Made by a program: the position numbers and the translations under genes
Notes under the pieces: model-generated
What the model was told of the DNA's origin: nothing
The model's input: the letters and a program-made list of their open reading frames with translations, nothing else
The model's database searches: none
Origin: Pelecanus crispus
Taxonomy: Eukaryota; Chordata; Aves; Pelecaniformes; Pelecanidae
Direction of reading: 5' to 3'
Length of the DNA stretch: 64,000 nt
NCBI RefSeq assembly: GCF_030463565.1
Contig: NC_134649.1
Location: forward strand, 33,567,044 to 33,631,043
Shown here: in pieces, positions 26,201 through 36,815 of the stretch
How positions within the stretch are numbered: the first letter of the stretch is position 1
How the letters are laid out: each line of letters opens with the position of its first letter

Positions 26201-29200
26201 GGCAAGAACTGGCGGGACTTATTTGACATGGTCATTGTGCAAGCTGACAAGCCCAACTTCTTCACTGATCGGCGGAAGTACGTGTCCCAGGGCAATACTG
26301 CACTGCTGCATGTGGGCCTGAGGTTTTGGGCCTCCTTCCCTGGAGCAAATGGCTCCTTTTACCTTCCAAAAGAGGAGTGGTTTTCTAAGCATTAATCTAG
26401 GTCCAAAGGCATCCAGCCTTCTGCTGTCCTCTCAGATATTCTCTGAGGAGATGAAAACTGACCAGTCTAGGAATAAGTGGGTAGAATGGGTAGTGCTAAG
26501 CAGAAAGCATGTTTCTAAAATTGGCTGTCTTAAGCCTCATCAGTTTTGTCGTGGTCTCGGCTTAACTTAGATTTTTAGGGGTAATAATGTATTTTAATCT
26601 TTAGAAAGAAAAGAGGAGTGGAATGGTATGTATGAGAGCTGGCCATTTCTTGGCTCTAGGTCTTGAGAGCATGCCAAAATCTTTCCCTGTTGCCCACAGC
26701 AAATATCTGTGTGGTTTGGGGTTTTTTTTGTTTTTTGTTTGTTTGGGGTTTTTTATTTTTTTAGCTATTAGATACATGCCATTTGGTAATTGGCAGCTTT
26801 GGAAGCCTTTGTATGTGGCGGCTGGGTTTTGTGGTCAGTTAGGAGCTGCCGAGGGACTAGCTGATAGGCAAGCTGCTGTTCTTGCTTTGCTCTTTGGATT
26901 ATTTGCTTTGGGAACTTGTGTCTGCTTTGTTGCTTCAACTTATGACTGGCCAGAAGTTACTGCCCTTGAGGGAGAGGTTTATTCTTTCCTCTTTATGTAT
27001 TTTCTTTCCCCATTTCCCAGGCCACTAGCATAAACAGGAGTAAACCTACAAAATGGCTTTATAAGCTGGGCTGACCTGGTAAAGGTTTTCTTCATGGGAT
27101 GCAGGTGAAGTGTCTTACAAATGTAGCCTGGAGCTATGATGATCTGGCCCTCTAGGAGATAAAACCTTATGGCTGCATGGTGCCTAAGGTCCACTCGTGT
27201 AGTGGGCCAGGGGAATGACATGGCACATACGTCCCAGGTGAGGGGAACCTCCTGATGGTGAGCTGTAGTGAACTGTGGAGTGTTTTCTCTGAGGGAAAAT
27301 GCAGATGTACACTGGAGACCACCCACGGTTGAGGAGCCCCTTGCCTGGGTAGGCTGTAGAGTTCATGATGGGTGGCAGGATTCCTTCTGCCCTAAGGCAG
27401 CTCAGGATCATACAATGTTTCTGGATGAGATTTGTGTTCTGCTTGCAGCAGGAGCAGTTTCATACCAAGGCTTTTGATCCTGGAGTTCACAGTTTGGAAC
27501 TCCTAGCCCAAGAGGGAGCAATGTTCCCATTGAGCATGAACGTTCATGGGGGTCAAGTAACTTAAGCCTTGTTTTGCTTCTTCTGTCCAAGTGGAAGGTA
27601 ACCAGGCAAGCCCTTAGGAGCAACAGGAGCCAGCTCAGGTCAGCTGCCGAGATCAGCATGGAGACTGCTTTCCATCCGCTCTGCAGACTGTTTTATCCTA
27701 TCAAGACATTCCACAGTCTCTGTTGGGCTGGGGTGTAGCCAGACTGGAACAGGACAAAAAGTGTTTCATGGCAAAGCCTTCTTGGCCTTAGCATTTCAGA
27801 GGGAGTCTTTATTATTATTGTTATTTTCCTCTTCCCTGTATCTGAAAAGCAAGAAGAGTTGTTAGGGATATTGCCATGAAACAGTTGTCAATGAAAGCAT
27901 TTTGAAAAGATATTTCCCTCTTGCACTTTCTCTTCCCCTGAGAAAATAGTGCAGAAGGCCCAGAAGGTCACTTCTCACGTAGAGGCTTTTATTGCGAGTT
28001 GTTACATAGGTAAACAAGTTTTCCAATTAAAATGCTATGGTTGCTGGGTAATAATCGCCAAAAATCAAAAGAAGTTGACATCTCCCCCCTTTTTTTCCAG
28101 ACCTTTTCGAAAACTGGATGATAAAGGCTCACTGCAGTGGGACAAAATAAACCAGCTGGAGAAAGGAAAGATCTACAAAGAGGTAAAGGGAATGAGTGCA
28201 TAAGGGGTATGAAACAAGAGTCTGAAATGGTGGGGGCTTACTAGACACCTGCAGTTTTGGAAGTCACTGGAAAAGCTGGGAAGTCACTGGAAAACAGGAA
28301 AATCTGCTTAGTCAGGGTGGGGGAAAATGATGGGTTCTTCTGTAGGTCACTTGCGGATGTTTGATGTTTGAAAAGTGAAAAATGGAAATCCTTGACAAAA
28401 GTGCCTGTGATAGTTAGATGGCACTTGTAAGGAGACACGCTCTAGGCTCTGTGTGCTGCTCTGGCTGGTGGCAGGGAGAGATGCCCTCTGTCCACATGCA
28501 GAGAGCTCTTGCTGGCCCTGCAGGACACTGTCCCCCCAGTGCTTGCAGTATGTCTCTTGGCATGCTGTGGAGCAATAGCCTCGCCAATTGCATGCCTCTG
28601 AAAAGTCTTTCAGCTTCTGTTGGCACGTAAGCATTAGAATAAAGGGTCTTTTCGTATATTGGAAAACCCTGTCAAGGGCTGTGTTGCTTGTCAACATGTG
28701 ATAAACCAACCTCTGAGAATGCCAGGCATAGAAAAGGCTGCTCCTCTGGCAATCACAGTTTTTTACAGCTGTAGGAGGCAGAGCTGAAATAAGGTATACC
28801 AGAGCTGGCTGGTAGGAAAACTTTGTCTGCAGCTCTGAAACAGTTCCCTACCCAGGTCCATGTTTGGGTCATGCTGCAGAAGGGTGTGTAATGGGAGTGA
28901 TGTATTCCACCCGGCTCAACTGGGCTTCGCATTAGAGATGGAGGGACAGGGACAGGGGCGGAAAAGGCAGAGAAGGGCCAGTTAACTTAGGGTGTTGGGT
29001 GCTTGCCTTTCTGCCCAGGAGGACCTGTACTGACTTATCTCTGCCAGGCTGAGTTTTTCCCTGTGGCTGCCCTGTTTGTGTGAGAAGGGGTAGTAGGGAA
29101 ACATCCTCTGCATGTGTGGCAGGGGTCACTGAATGCCCCCTGCCCCAGCATACAGTGAAACCTTGACCCTAGGAGCTCTGTTCTGACATTGCCCAGTGTG

Positions 29201-32200
29201 GCTGATAGTGCAGTTTTCCCTTGGCTCTTCTGATGTCCTGGTCCTGAAACTCTTGTCCTGGCAGGACTCCCAAGAGCATGCTCATTCAGGGTAAGAAGGC
29301 AGAGCTCTCTGCAATCTGATGTGCGTGCAGAGATCTTCCATACCTCACTCCAAGTTGTCCTCCATAAGGTTGGAAAAGGTGGATTTGTGGAGGAGGGAGT
29401 GCAGAAACACGAGTGATCAAATAGAGTACAAAGCCTGGCTCCCATCTCTCTCCCATTCCTGAAGGACAAGCATGTCCAAAGGACGGGCTGTTACTCTGGT
29501 GAGCTTGCTGCCTTGGGATGTTCTCCTTGCAGCTGGTCTGTCCCCTGAGGACAAGTTGCCTCTGGCTTTAGGACGGTTTGTTCTCAGTTGTGTGAGCTGT
29601 CCAGTCCCATGGGAAGAAACTGTTAGTGAGATTGCAGTCAAGTAGCTGGGACCTGACCTGCAGTAGAAAAGTAGGTCATGTCCTTGAGTAGTGCTGTTGG
29701 AAAGCCTCTGGCCTGCCCGTCGGGTCTGTCCAAGTGGTCTGCTAGCGTCCCATCCTCTGCTGAGAGCTAGGGGCTGGGAACATGCAAGTAGAGCTCAAAG
29801 TCTCTCTCCCATGGGCAAACTTTCCCAGTGGATTAGCAGCTCTGTCAGGAGAAAAGGTGCACCTCAGCCATGGGGTTTATTGCTGAATTAAATCCTGCTC
29901 TTGACCACCTACATCTTGTAGCCACAGGTTGCTCACCCAAGTGAATGGTGCATTAAGGAAGGGAAAAGATGGGGAGGAAGGAGGGATGGGTAGGGTTTTG
30001 GGCTTCTCTCCAGTTCTGCCCCACCATGATGTTCATCCAACTGCATCAAGGTTGTTGCCTAACTGTGGTTCTTGGGATGTAACAGAGTGTGTATCCTGGT
30101 TGTAGTCCACCCTGTCCCCAGCATTTTTGGTTTCTTGGAGTGCCACAATGCTGCTTGCTAGTGGCCATGGACCTTGCTGTGCTGGTGATGTTGCTAGAGG
30201 CCTCTGAGCTGACTTGTTCCTGTCCCCTGAAGCACAGCTGTATGGCAGTTGTGCTGTGGGTATCTCATACAAACGGGACCTCAGGGATCAGTGTTTTGTA
30301 GTGGGGACTGGGAAGTTCAAGTGATGGCCCTCTAATCCCTCTTTTCTGATAGATGTGGTGTTTTCTGTTTGTGGCACGTATGTACTCCCATCCCTCCCCT
30401 AGTCTGCGATCTCAGGAGGGGAGGAGGACAGCCAGCTCCCGGAGGTCACGTAACAGGTCTGTGGCTCAGTGGAGGTCCAAGCACAAGTTTCCTGGTTGTC
30501 AGGTCTACTGCTGTTTGAGGTGACCAGAGCACAGCAAAAGGACCATCCTCCTCCCAAGGCTGTGGTCCATTTCCCTGCTCTGCCAGTGGCTTCCTGAGCA
30601 ACCCTCAAGCAAGCAGCAGAAATGTCATGTCCAAGAAATGCAGAGGCCTGCCCCGTGCTGTTAAGGGAAGTCTGCACAGGTCCAGTGATGCTGCAGCAGC
30701 AGGAGGCCCAGCACTCTGGTTCTGGGTACCCTTTGCAGTGCACACAGCATGTTGCCAGCGGCCACATGGCAGGGCTGCAGGCTGTTGTGGGAGCTGCCTT
30801 GTGTTTGGGGGTTTTCTGTCTGGGCCGGTGCTGTTGGGTAGGCATGCTAGCTCTTTCCTGGCACTGGAGACTGGCTGGAGAGATTGCTGCCAAGAGGCTC
30901 GCAGGTTTGCATTGACTGCTTGTGTGGCACAGTCTAGTCTGCTGGTGTTGATGGGACCTTTTCCTTTCCTAGTGGGTTTTATTTCCGTTGTGACTCATGT
31001 GGAAAACTTGTGTGGAGATGGAAGGGGTGATCGCTGAAGTCTCCTCTGTGTGCGGACAGATGTTTGGAAAGGCTTGAAAGCTGCTCTGTGCTGTGCTTTA
31101 GCTGGTGCTTTGGGGTTTGGTTTGTTTTACTTAGCTGTGAATCTGCTCAAGCTGCCTGGCTTTTTGGCTTGGTTAAGCAATTCCTGTGAAGGCGTGGGTG
31201 GTGTTAATCTTTTGGGTCCGGGTGGTGGTCAGTGATGTGAGAACAGCCTCATGTGTTCCTGACTCCAAAAGCCTTGCATGATGGTGCTCACCTTACCTCT
31301 GATGCACCCCATGAGGTGAAATCATTATCACCCGAGCCCAACAACTTCTAAACGCACAGCGCCTGGGGTTCTTTCAGTCCATTGCTCAGGCTTTGCTCAT
31401 TTAGGTGGTTTTCACTTTTGGCCTCTAAACTGTCTTCCTTTTGTTGCCTTTTTAGTCCATGTAGTCCTCTTGACTTGCTGTGCCCTAGAGCACAGAACAT
31501 CCGTTGAACTGCCTATTGGGTTTGGAAGAGTTCCTGCCTTTTTCTGTAGCCTAAGAAAAGCTGAGGGATGTACAGGGGGGTTGTCACATGGGAAGAAAGT
31601 GAGATAAGGTAGGGATGGACAGAAACCTCTGGGTTTAAGTGGTGGGGGAGTGAGAAGGTTGACATCTTATGAGAGTGCTCACATCTGCGTCCGGTAAGGT
31701 GGCACATCCAGCTGCGTTGACAGTGCTGCTTGGGGTGGCTGCCCAGTACCATGCAGTGAGGAGGGAGGCGTTTGGCCTGTAACCATGTTTCTCTCTGTGC
31801 TCCTTTTACTTGTAGGGTAATCTCTTTGATTTTCTGAGGCTGACAGGCTGGCGTGGGTCCAAAGTGCTCTACTTTGGTGACCATCTGTACAGCGACCTTG
31901 CGGTAAGTAGAAAGGTCTCTGCTCTCCACTCAGGTGGGAGCAAGCCTATGTGACTGTTGTGGTTGCAGCTGTGTTGGAGTGCTCAGGTCTCCGCTATGCT
32001 GTGCTGGGTGCTGTGCAGGCTGCAGCTTTTGGGGCACACATAGGACACATAAGCATCCCCACTCTGCTGTCAGGCAGAAGCAAGCAGTGGAGAAAGGACT
32101 CCTGAAGTGCCTTCTGTGGGTAAAGAACATCTGCTGGTCTGTGAATTTGAGAGCAGTTTGTGTGGATCTCACATTTCTAGGTGCTTCATGCAGCTGACCG

Positions 32201-34061
32201 TGGTGGCCAGGAGATGGCTGTTACTGGCATGACCCGGCATGGGCCATGGATGCCTGAGAATCTGTAATGGGAACAGACCACTCCTCCAGGAAACAGGGTT
32301 GTGTTTGGTGTTCAGTCTTTATGTTGAATTCTTGGTTGTTTTTTCACCATGACCTCTAGGATCTCATGCTGCGTCATGGCTGGAGGACTGGAGCCATTGT
32401 TCCTGAACTGGAGACGGAGATTCGGATCATAAACACAGAGCAGTACATGCACTCCCTGACCTGGCAGCAGGCTCTGACGGGGCTGCTAGAGAGAATGCAG
32501 GTAAACAGCTCCTGTCTGAGCGGGACAGGTAATATGCTGCCTTCTGAGTTTGCGTTTTGGGCTTAGCATGGGAACACTTTGCCTGTGTTCTCAAAAATAT
32601 CTCGTCCTCCTGGTACAGTGGACTCATGGGTTTGTGAGTTACTATGGAAGCTGGAGGGAGCTGGGGTGTGGCCTGTAGGACTGATGCAACGTGGTGCTTT
32701 CTGCTGTTGTCTTGGCAGATGTATCAGGATGCGGAGTCGAAGCAAGTGTTGCTGGAGTGGATGAAGGAACGTCAGGAGATCAGGTGAACGTTGCCCCCCT
32801 CGCTCATGAGGTCTCTCAGGGGTTCCCAGGCCTGCACTGGGTCTGTTTTGTAACCTGTTTTGGGGACAGTGGTGCTGCAGCTGTTGTCCTCTGTCCTGGT
32901 TTCAGCTGGCATAGAGTTCATTTTCTTCCTAGTAGCTGGCGTAGTGCTGTGGTTTGGATTTAGTATGAGAATAATGCTGGTAACACACTGACGTTTTAGT
33001 TGTTCTAGGTAGTGCTTACACTAGTCAAGGACTTCTTAGCTTCCCATGCTCTGCCAGGTGCACAAGAAGCTGGGAGGGGGCACAGCCAGGACAGCTGACC
33101 CAAACTGGCCAAAGGGCTCATGCTCAGTATATAAACCGGGGCGAGCTGGCCGGGGGGCAGCGATTGTTGCTCGGGGACTGGCTGGGCATTGGTCAGCAGG
33201 TGGTGAGCAATTGCATTGTGCATCACTTGCTTTGTGTATTTTTTTTATCATTATTACTTTCTCTTCCTCTGCTGTCCTATTAAACTGCCTTCATCTCAAC
33301 ACACGGGTTTTACTTTTTTTCCGATTCTCTCCCCCATCCCACCGGGGGGGAGGGTGAGCGAGTGGCTGTGTGGTGCTTAGTTGCCGACTGGGGTTAAACC
33401 AGGCCATCCTCCCTGGTGTCGCCTGTCTGGGGGGGGAAACAGCAGTGCAGTCCTGCAGCCTGGGAGGTTGGACTGGTTTGAAGGCAGGGTGGGAAAGGGG
33501 AGGTGGTGTCACCCTGTGCTGGGCGGGTTGATGGGCTGTCTGCTACTGCAGCTTCTGGCACTGCACGTGGGTCCTTGCCTGTACAAGGTACGGTAACAAG
33601 GAAGAGTAAGAGTGCATTGAATTTTCATCACAGTCTCACTGCACAGGGACTGGTCTGCATCACAGCCTGGGTGGGAGGGTACTTAGGGTGATCCCAAAAC
33701 ATCTTCTAGGAGTGGGGTGGCCTAGGGCCAGGGGATTGGAGGGGGAAGAATCTGTAACCATGGCCTTTTATCTACAGAGGACCATCTCTTTCCTCTCAGG
33801 TCGCTGACGAAGAACCTGTTCAACCCCCAGTTTGGAAGCATCTTCCGCACCTTCCACAACCCCACATACTTCTCTCGACGGCTGGTGCGGTTCTCTGATA
33901 TCTACATGGCATCCATCAGCTGCCTGCTGAACTATGATGTGAATTTCACCTTCTACCCCCGGCGCACCCCTCTGCAGCACGAGGCTCCGCTCTGGATGGA
34001 TCAGCTCTGCACAGGCTGCATGAAAACCCCCTTCCTGGAGGAGATGGTGCATATCCGGTGA
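4863..34061 (+). CDS. NT5DC2: NT5DC2, 5'-nucleotidase domain-containing protein 2 (whole coding span, 14 exons)
   Basis: NT5DC2 belongs to the HAD-superfamily cytosolic 5'-nucleotidase-like proteins (5_nucleotid family); its own substrate is not well established. Coding exons are 4863-5145, 12846-13030, 13834-13908, 15883-15938, 17686-17779, 21553-21681, 24852-24912, 25581-25683, 26176-26277, 28101-28182, 31816-31902, 32360-32500, 32719-32783 and 33800-34061. They total 1725 nt, 574 residues plus stop, with GT-AG borders and matching phases throughout. HAD motif I is [10 protein letters not shown] (Asp127, Asp129, Thr131), motif II is LFLITNS (322-324), and motif IV is YFGDHLYSD (Asp412, Asp417). 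The Ala/Pro/Arg-rich first 80 residues are poorly conserved against human; the body and the C-terminus ([11 protein letters not shown]) are close. The chosen ATG has a strong context (GACCATGG); Met6 is an alternative start. Confidence 0.97.
5204..5233 (+). repeat. T30 homopolymer
   Basis: An uninterrupted run of 30 T begins 58 bp after the exon 1 donor of NT5DC2, preceded by TTTTTCC. No flanking element suggests a retroposon tail. Confidence 0.9.
9876..9930 (+). repeat. A/C-rich simple repeat (CCAAA/CCAACC type)
   Basis: Imperfect runs of AACCAAACC and CCAAC units within NT5DC2 intron 1. I could not assign it to a particular element. Confidence 0.6.
12846..13030 (+). CDS. NT5DC2: NT5DC2 exon 2
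   Basis: Residues 95-156, beginning [20 protein letters not shown]. It carries HAD motif [11 protein letters not shown], with the nucleophile-position Asp127 and Asp129. Acceptor TCTCTTAG, donor GTAATG. Confidence 0.97.
13834..13908 (+). CDS. NT5DC2: NT5DC2 exon 3
   Basis: Exactly 25 codons, [10 protein letters not shown] through HYDVQK (157-181). Acceptor TCTTCCCAG, donor GTAAGC. Confidence 0.96.
15883..15938 (+). CDS. NT5DC2: NT5DC2 exon 4
   Basis: [18 protein letters not shown] and two bases of Arg200. The donor GTCTGT is weaker than its neighbours, but the phase and the human alignment fix it. Confidence 0.95.
17686..17779 (+). CDS. NT5DC2: NT5DC2 exon 5
   Basis: Completes Arg200 and encodes [16 protein letters not shown] through MSDFYGK (200-231). 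Acceptor GTGTCTAG, donor GTATTT. Confidence 0.96.
17780..21552 (+). other. NT5DC2: NT5DC2 intron 5
   Basis: A 3.8-kb intron of mixed composition. Short open frames occur on both strands but none has family resemblance. No element identified. Confidence 0.75.
21553..21681 (+). CDS. NT5DC2: NT5DC2 exon 6
   Basis: 43 codons (232-274), [16 protein letters not shown] through VHLYKDIS. Acceptor TTTCCAG, donor GTAAGT. Confidence 0.97.
21682..24851 (+). other. NT5DC2: NT5DC2 intron 6
   Basis: A 3.2-kb intron. A C-run then T-run then G-rich patch lies at about 23485-23530. Nothing else recognised. Confidence 0.75.
24852..24912 (+). CDS. NT5DC2: NT5DC2 exon 7
   Basis: [20 protein letters not shown] and one base of Glu295. 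Acceptor TTCTTTAG, donor GTGAGT. Confidence 0.96.
25581..25683 (+). CDS. NT5DC2: NT5DC2 exon 8
   Basis: Residues 295-328 and two bases of Val329. Contains HAD motif II in [11 protein letters not shown]. Acceptor CGATACAG, donor GTGAGT. Confidence 0.97.
26176..26277 (+). CDS. NT5DC2: NT5DC2 exon 9
   Basis: [18 protein letters not shown] through NFFTDRR and two bases of Lys363. Donor GTACGT begins directly after CGGAA; the next exon supplies the third base. Confidence 0.96.
28101..28182 (+). CDS. NT5DC2: NT5DC2 exon 10
   Basis: Completes Lys363, then [16 protein letters not shown] through GKIYKE (to residue 390). Acceptor TTTTTTTCCAG, donor GTAAAG. Confidence 0.96.
28183..31815 (+). other. 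NT5DC2: NT5DC2 intron 10
   Basis: A 3.6-kb intron with several short open frames on both strands that show no family resemblance. No element identified with confidence. Confidence 0.75.
31816..31902 (+). CDS. NT5DC2: NT5DC2 exon 11
   Basis: 29 codons (391-419) with HAD motif [15 protein letters not shown], whose Asp412 and Asp417 would help bind the metal. Acceptor TTACTTGTAG, donor GTAAGT. Confidence 0.97.
32360..32500 (+). CDS. NT5DC2: NT5DC2 exon 12
   Basis: 47 codons (420-466), [18 protein letters not shown] through LTGLLERMQ, nearly identical to human as I recall it. Donor GTAAAC. Confidence 0.97.
32719..32783 (+). CDS. NT5DC2: NT5DC2 exon 13
   Basis: [21 protein letters not shown] and two bases of Arg488. 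Acceptor TCTTGGCAG, donor GTGAAC. The solo LTR begins 109 bp after this exon. Confidence 0.96.
32887..33411 (+). mobile_element. Solo LTR of an avian ERVL-type endogenous retrovirus, with 5-bp target-site duplication
   Basis: The LTR itself is 32892-33406 (515 bp), begins TGTCCTGGTTTC and ends GGTTAAACCAGGCCA, giving TG...CA termini. TCCTC at 32887-32891 and again at 33407-33411 is a perfect 5-bp target-site duplication, so this is one LTR left after recombination of a provirus. It lies in intron 13 in the same orientation as NT5DC2. A TATATAAA box is at 33128-33135 and an ATTAAA polyadenylation hexamer at 33279-33284, followed by T-rich sequence. The sequence resembles LTRs that I recall as common in bird genomes; the exact family name is not asserted. 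No internal viral gene is present. Confidence 0.9.
33800..34061 (+). CDS. NT5DC2: NT5DC2 exon 14 (last coding)
   Basis: Residues 488-574 and TGA at 34059-34061. Encodes [40 protein letters not shown] and ends [11 protein letters not shown]. Confidence 0.97.
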
Positions 34062-36215
34062 AGGGCCAGGTACTCTGGGCAACAGCACAGTGCGAGTCTG
34101 TACATGGGGCCGGGCTGCTGGGCCAGCAGCACCTCTGTCTACCACTAAAGGGCGTTTGACACTTACGGATGTGTGTAGATGGTGTGTTTATTTTTTTTTC
34201 TTTTCCCCTTCACTGGCTCCATCCCTTTCCCTGAGGTGCTTTGCAGGCTGGATGCTTGTTCTGGGCTGTAAGTGAGCTGCAGGGAGTCCTCTGTAGCAGT
34301 AGGTGAGATGGAGAGACAGTGCTGGTGGTGGCTCCCTGCTCTGTGGCCAGAGAAGTGGCTCAGAAATGGAGTCCTGAGTCTCTGGTGCTTGGTGAGTGCA
34401 ACAGACTCCCACGTGAGGTGTGACAAGTCTGTAGCTGCCCTGAGATCCTTGGGAACTACGGCACGAGTGATTCTGCGGTGGACAGTGAGGGGACAGGGTT
34501 GCTGACTGGCAACCAGTGAAGTGCATCAGTGAATGCATCACAGATGACGGAGCATCAGCAGCGTTACCTATCCAGAACGGGTACCAGCAGCCCTCGGCTC
34601 CATTCCGCTCCTGCCAGGCTGGTGCGTCCAGCTGGTGCCTCTAGTAGGCAACTGTTAGTTAGATGTGCAGGATGTGGAAGTCCTGTGTGGGAGCTGGGTG
34701 GGAGTAGGTCAGAAGGTCTAAACCCAAGTGTTTGGTGACATGCCTGTTTTTTTAGTGAGCTTAGTGTATTTTGGGGGTTTGGTGTCATGTGACATCAACA
34801 TTTTGGCAATTGATGTGGTATGGTCTGTTGGGAGGTGTTCAGCCTTTCAGGGAAGGTGCAGGGTTGTCTGCAGAGGTGGTGGCCTTCCACCTGTCTTTGC
34901 CAAGATGTGGCCTAAGGTGTACGGTGGGGCTGGTGAGGATGTCCTGGGCGGTGTGGTGGGTCAGAAAGGGGAGCATGGCCATGCAAAAGCATTGTAGTGC
35001 CTCCTGAGGAGGAAGAGGAAAGAGCTGACAGTAGTGATGCTAGAGGACAGGGGACAAGAGTGATGGCCTGGAGGCCCAGGCAGGTCAGAGCGACTTTCGG
35101 ATGTGAGGGGCAGAACGTAGGTTCTCCACTCGGCTCAGGGCCATGCTGTTCCTGGCCAGGCTTCCGACTGCCCTGAGGGACAGGCAGGGTGCTGGGGAGG
35201 CACTGCTGAGAGTTTGTGCCACCCTGATGCTAGCTGGCCCTGGGAAACAGGAGAATGTCATGCCAGTGGAAAGCCGAGTGTGCGGGAAGCTGACAGCTAT
35301 GGGATGAAGGCGTAAGAGGCGTCCCTGAGCTGGCAGGGCAGCCTGTGAGGGCCCCAAAGCATGCAGGACATGAGTAATGTGGCTGCTCTCCCTGGAGATA
35401 GACATGCAGGGGCAGTCAGAGGACGTTTGAGGGCAGAGCTCTTGGTGCACACGGTGGAGCTGTTGGTTGCCTTGGTCGACCGCCTCCTCCCCTCACTGCT
35501 GCACCATTTGCAGATGGCGACAAGGGTGACAGTGCCAGCTTGCTTGTGGGGGGCAGTCGGTGTTGAGGTGACAGGTAGGGAAGAGAGGGAACAGAGAATG
35601 GATGCACTTCTTGTGCTGGGTCTGGCCATGAGCTGGCAAGGAAATGGGCGAGTGACTGCAGAATGTGCATGCTGGGTTTTTGGGCTGCACAGGTGTCTGT
35701 GTGGCAGGAAAGGGCTGTCAGTTTATGCAGGAGGCTGGGGGATTAGCGTGGGGGCAGGCATGGGTTGCTTGTGAGCACTGGGCTGCGGCAGTTGTGGTAT
35801 GGGCCGAGCGTTGTCAATGCGAGGGGCAGCCAAGGGAGAGGAACCAGGTTGGTGTGGAGGACCCTCTGCCAGGAAACTCCTCAGAGAAAGGCACTGAAGG
35901 ACATGTTAGTGTCAGCAGCCCTCAGTCAGCACCCCCCCGCCACACACACACACATCTCTTCTGCTGCATGTTCCTCCCTGCCAGCGTGCCAGGCTGGCTG
36001 GTCAGTCTGTCACTTGCATCTCACAGGCATGTCTTTGTGCTATGTGCCAGCCTGTCGCAGACTTTCAAAATGCCTTGCTGTCGACTCGAGGGCCTGAATG
36101 ATTGCTGTTAACGTAGCTGCTCTAATCAAATGGTTGTAGTCTGTGCATGTGGCATTTGACATCTTTGTGCTGTGTGTAGTGTGAAGGCTCAATAAAAGAC
36201 TGCATGCTGCAGAAA
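34062..36215 (+). other. NT5DC2: NT5DC2 3' UTR and intergenic region
   Basis: No open frame here resembles a known protein. An ACTAAA hexamer variant at 34144-34149 is followed by a GT- and T-rich stretch (34170-34200) that would suit cleavage soon after the stop. The only canonical AATAAA I found lies at 36191-36196. The 3' UTR is therefore either about 100 nt or about 2.1 kb. A short (CA)n tract is at about 35939-35952. Confidence 0.55.
36191..36196 (+). terminator. NT5DC2: Plus-strand AATAAA polyadenylation signal
   Basis: Canonical AATAAA in CTCAATAAAAGACTGC. It could end a long NT5DC2 transcript or an unannotated plus-strand RNA. Confidence 0.5.
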
Positions 36216-36638
36216 CTAACTGACTAACCGACTCGCTACAGGGGCCTCGCTCGTCTCTGTTCATTTGCCTGCCCTGGGGGCACAGCTCTGGGTGCACGAC
36301 CGAGCGCCTGGGGTGCAGCTGGGGCAGGCGTCTGAGAGAGCAGGCCTGAGGCATCCGGCACGGAGCCGTTTGTGCCCCTTACGGCCGCGGTGCAGGCAGG
36401 GGGCACCTGGATGGAGCGGAAGGGAGGGGGTGCGGGGTGGTGACGCACTGATGTGACCTGTACCTGCCCACGGCGGCTGTCGCACACCAGGACTGCCGGG
36501 GCGGGGGGCCGTGCGTCCCGGGGCTTGGTTTAACCGAGCCCGTGGGGCTGAGGCACGGCGTTGGCGGGCAGCGCCTCGTACAGGGCAGTGCGGGGTGCCG
36601 GGCTGGGGGCGAGAACGAGCTGGAGGCCCCAACCTGCT

Positions 36639-36651
36639 GGGGGGGGGGGGG
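36639..36651 (+). repeat. G13 homopolymer
   Basis: An uninterrupted run of 13 G downstream of the STAB1 polyadenylation signal. Confidence 0.9.
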
Positions 36652-36742
36652 CTGACGGGCGGCCGGTACCGGCGGGGGTGGTCGGCGGGAGGACGGTGGC
36701 TGCGGCAGCGAGGATCGGGGCAGAGCCGGTGGCGCTGAGCTC

Positions 36743-36748
36743 TTTATT
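36743..36748 (-). terminator. STAB1: STAB1 polyadenylation signal
   Basis: AATAAA on the minus strand, 28 nt beyond the STAB1 stop codon. This implies a 3' UTR of only about 50 nt. Confidence 0.75.
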
Positions 36749-36776
36749 TCCCCGCGGGCCGGGCGGCGGCGCCGCC

Positions 36777-36815
36777 TCACTGCGGGAAGTCGCCGGCGTC
36801 CGCCAGGAGCGCGTC
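36777..36815 (-). CDS. STAB1: STAB1 exon -1 (stop)
   Basis: [12 protein letters not shown] and TGA at 36777-36779. It corresponds to the human DDSLLEEDFPDTQ end, retaining the paired leucines of the sorting signal. Confidence 0.9.
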   Translation of the reverse strand, partial: DALLADAGDFPQ

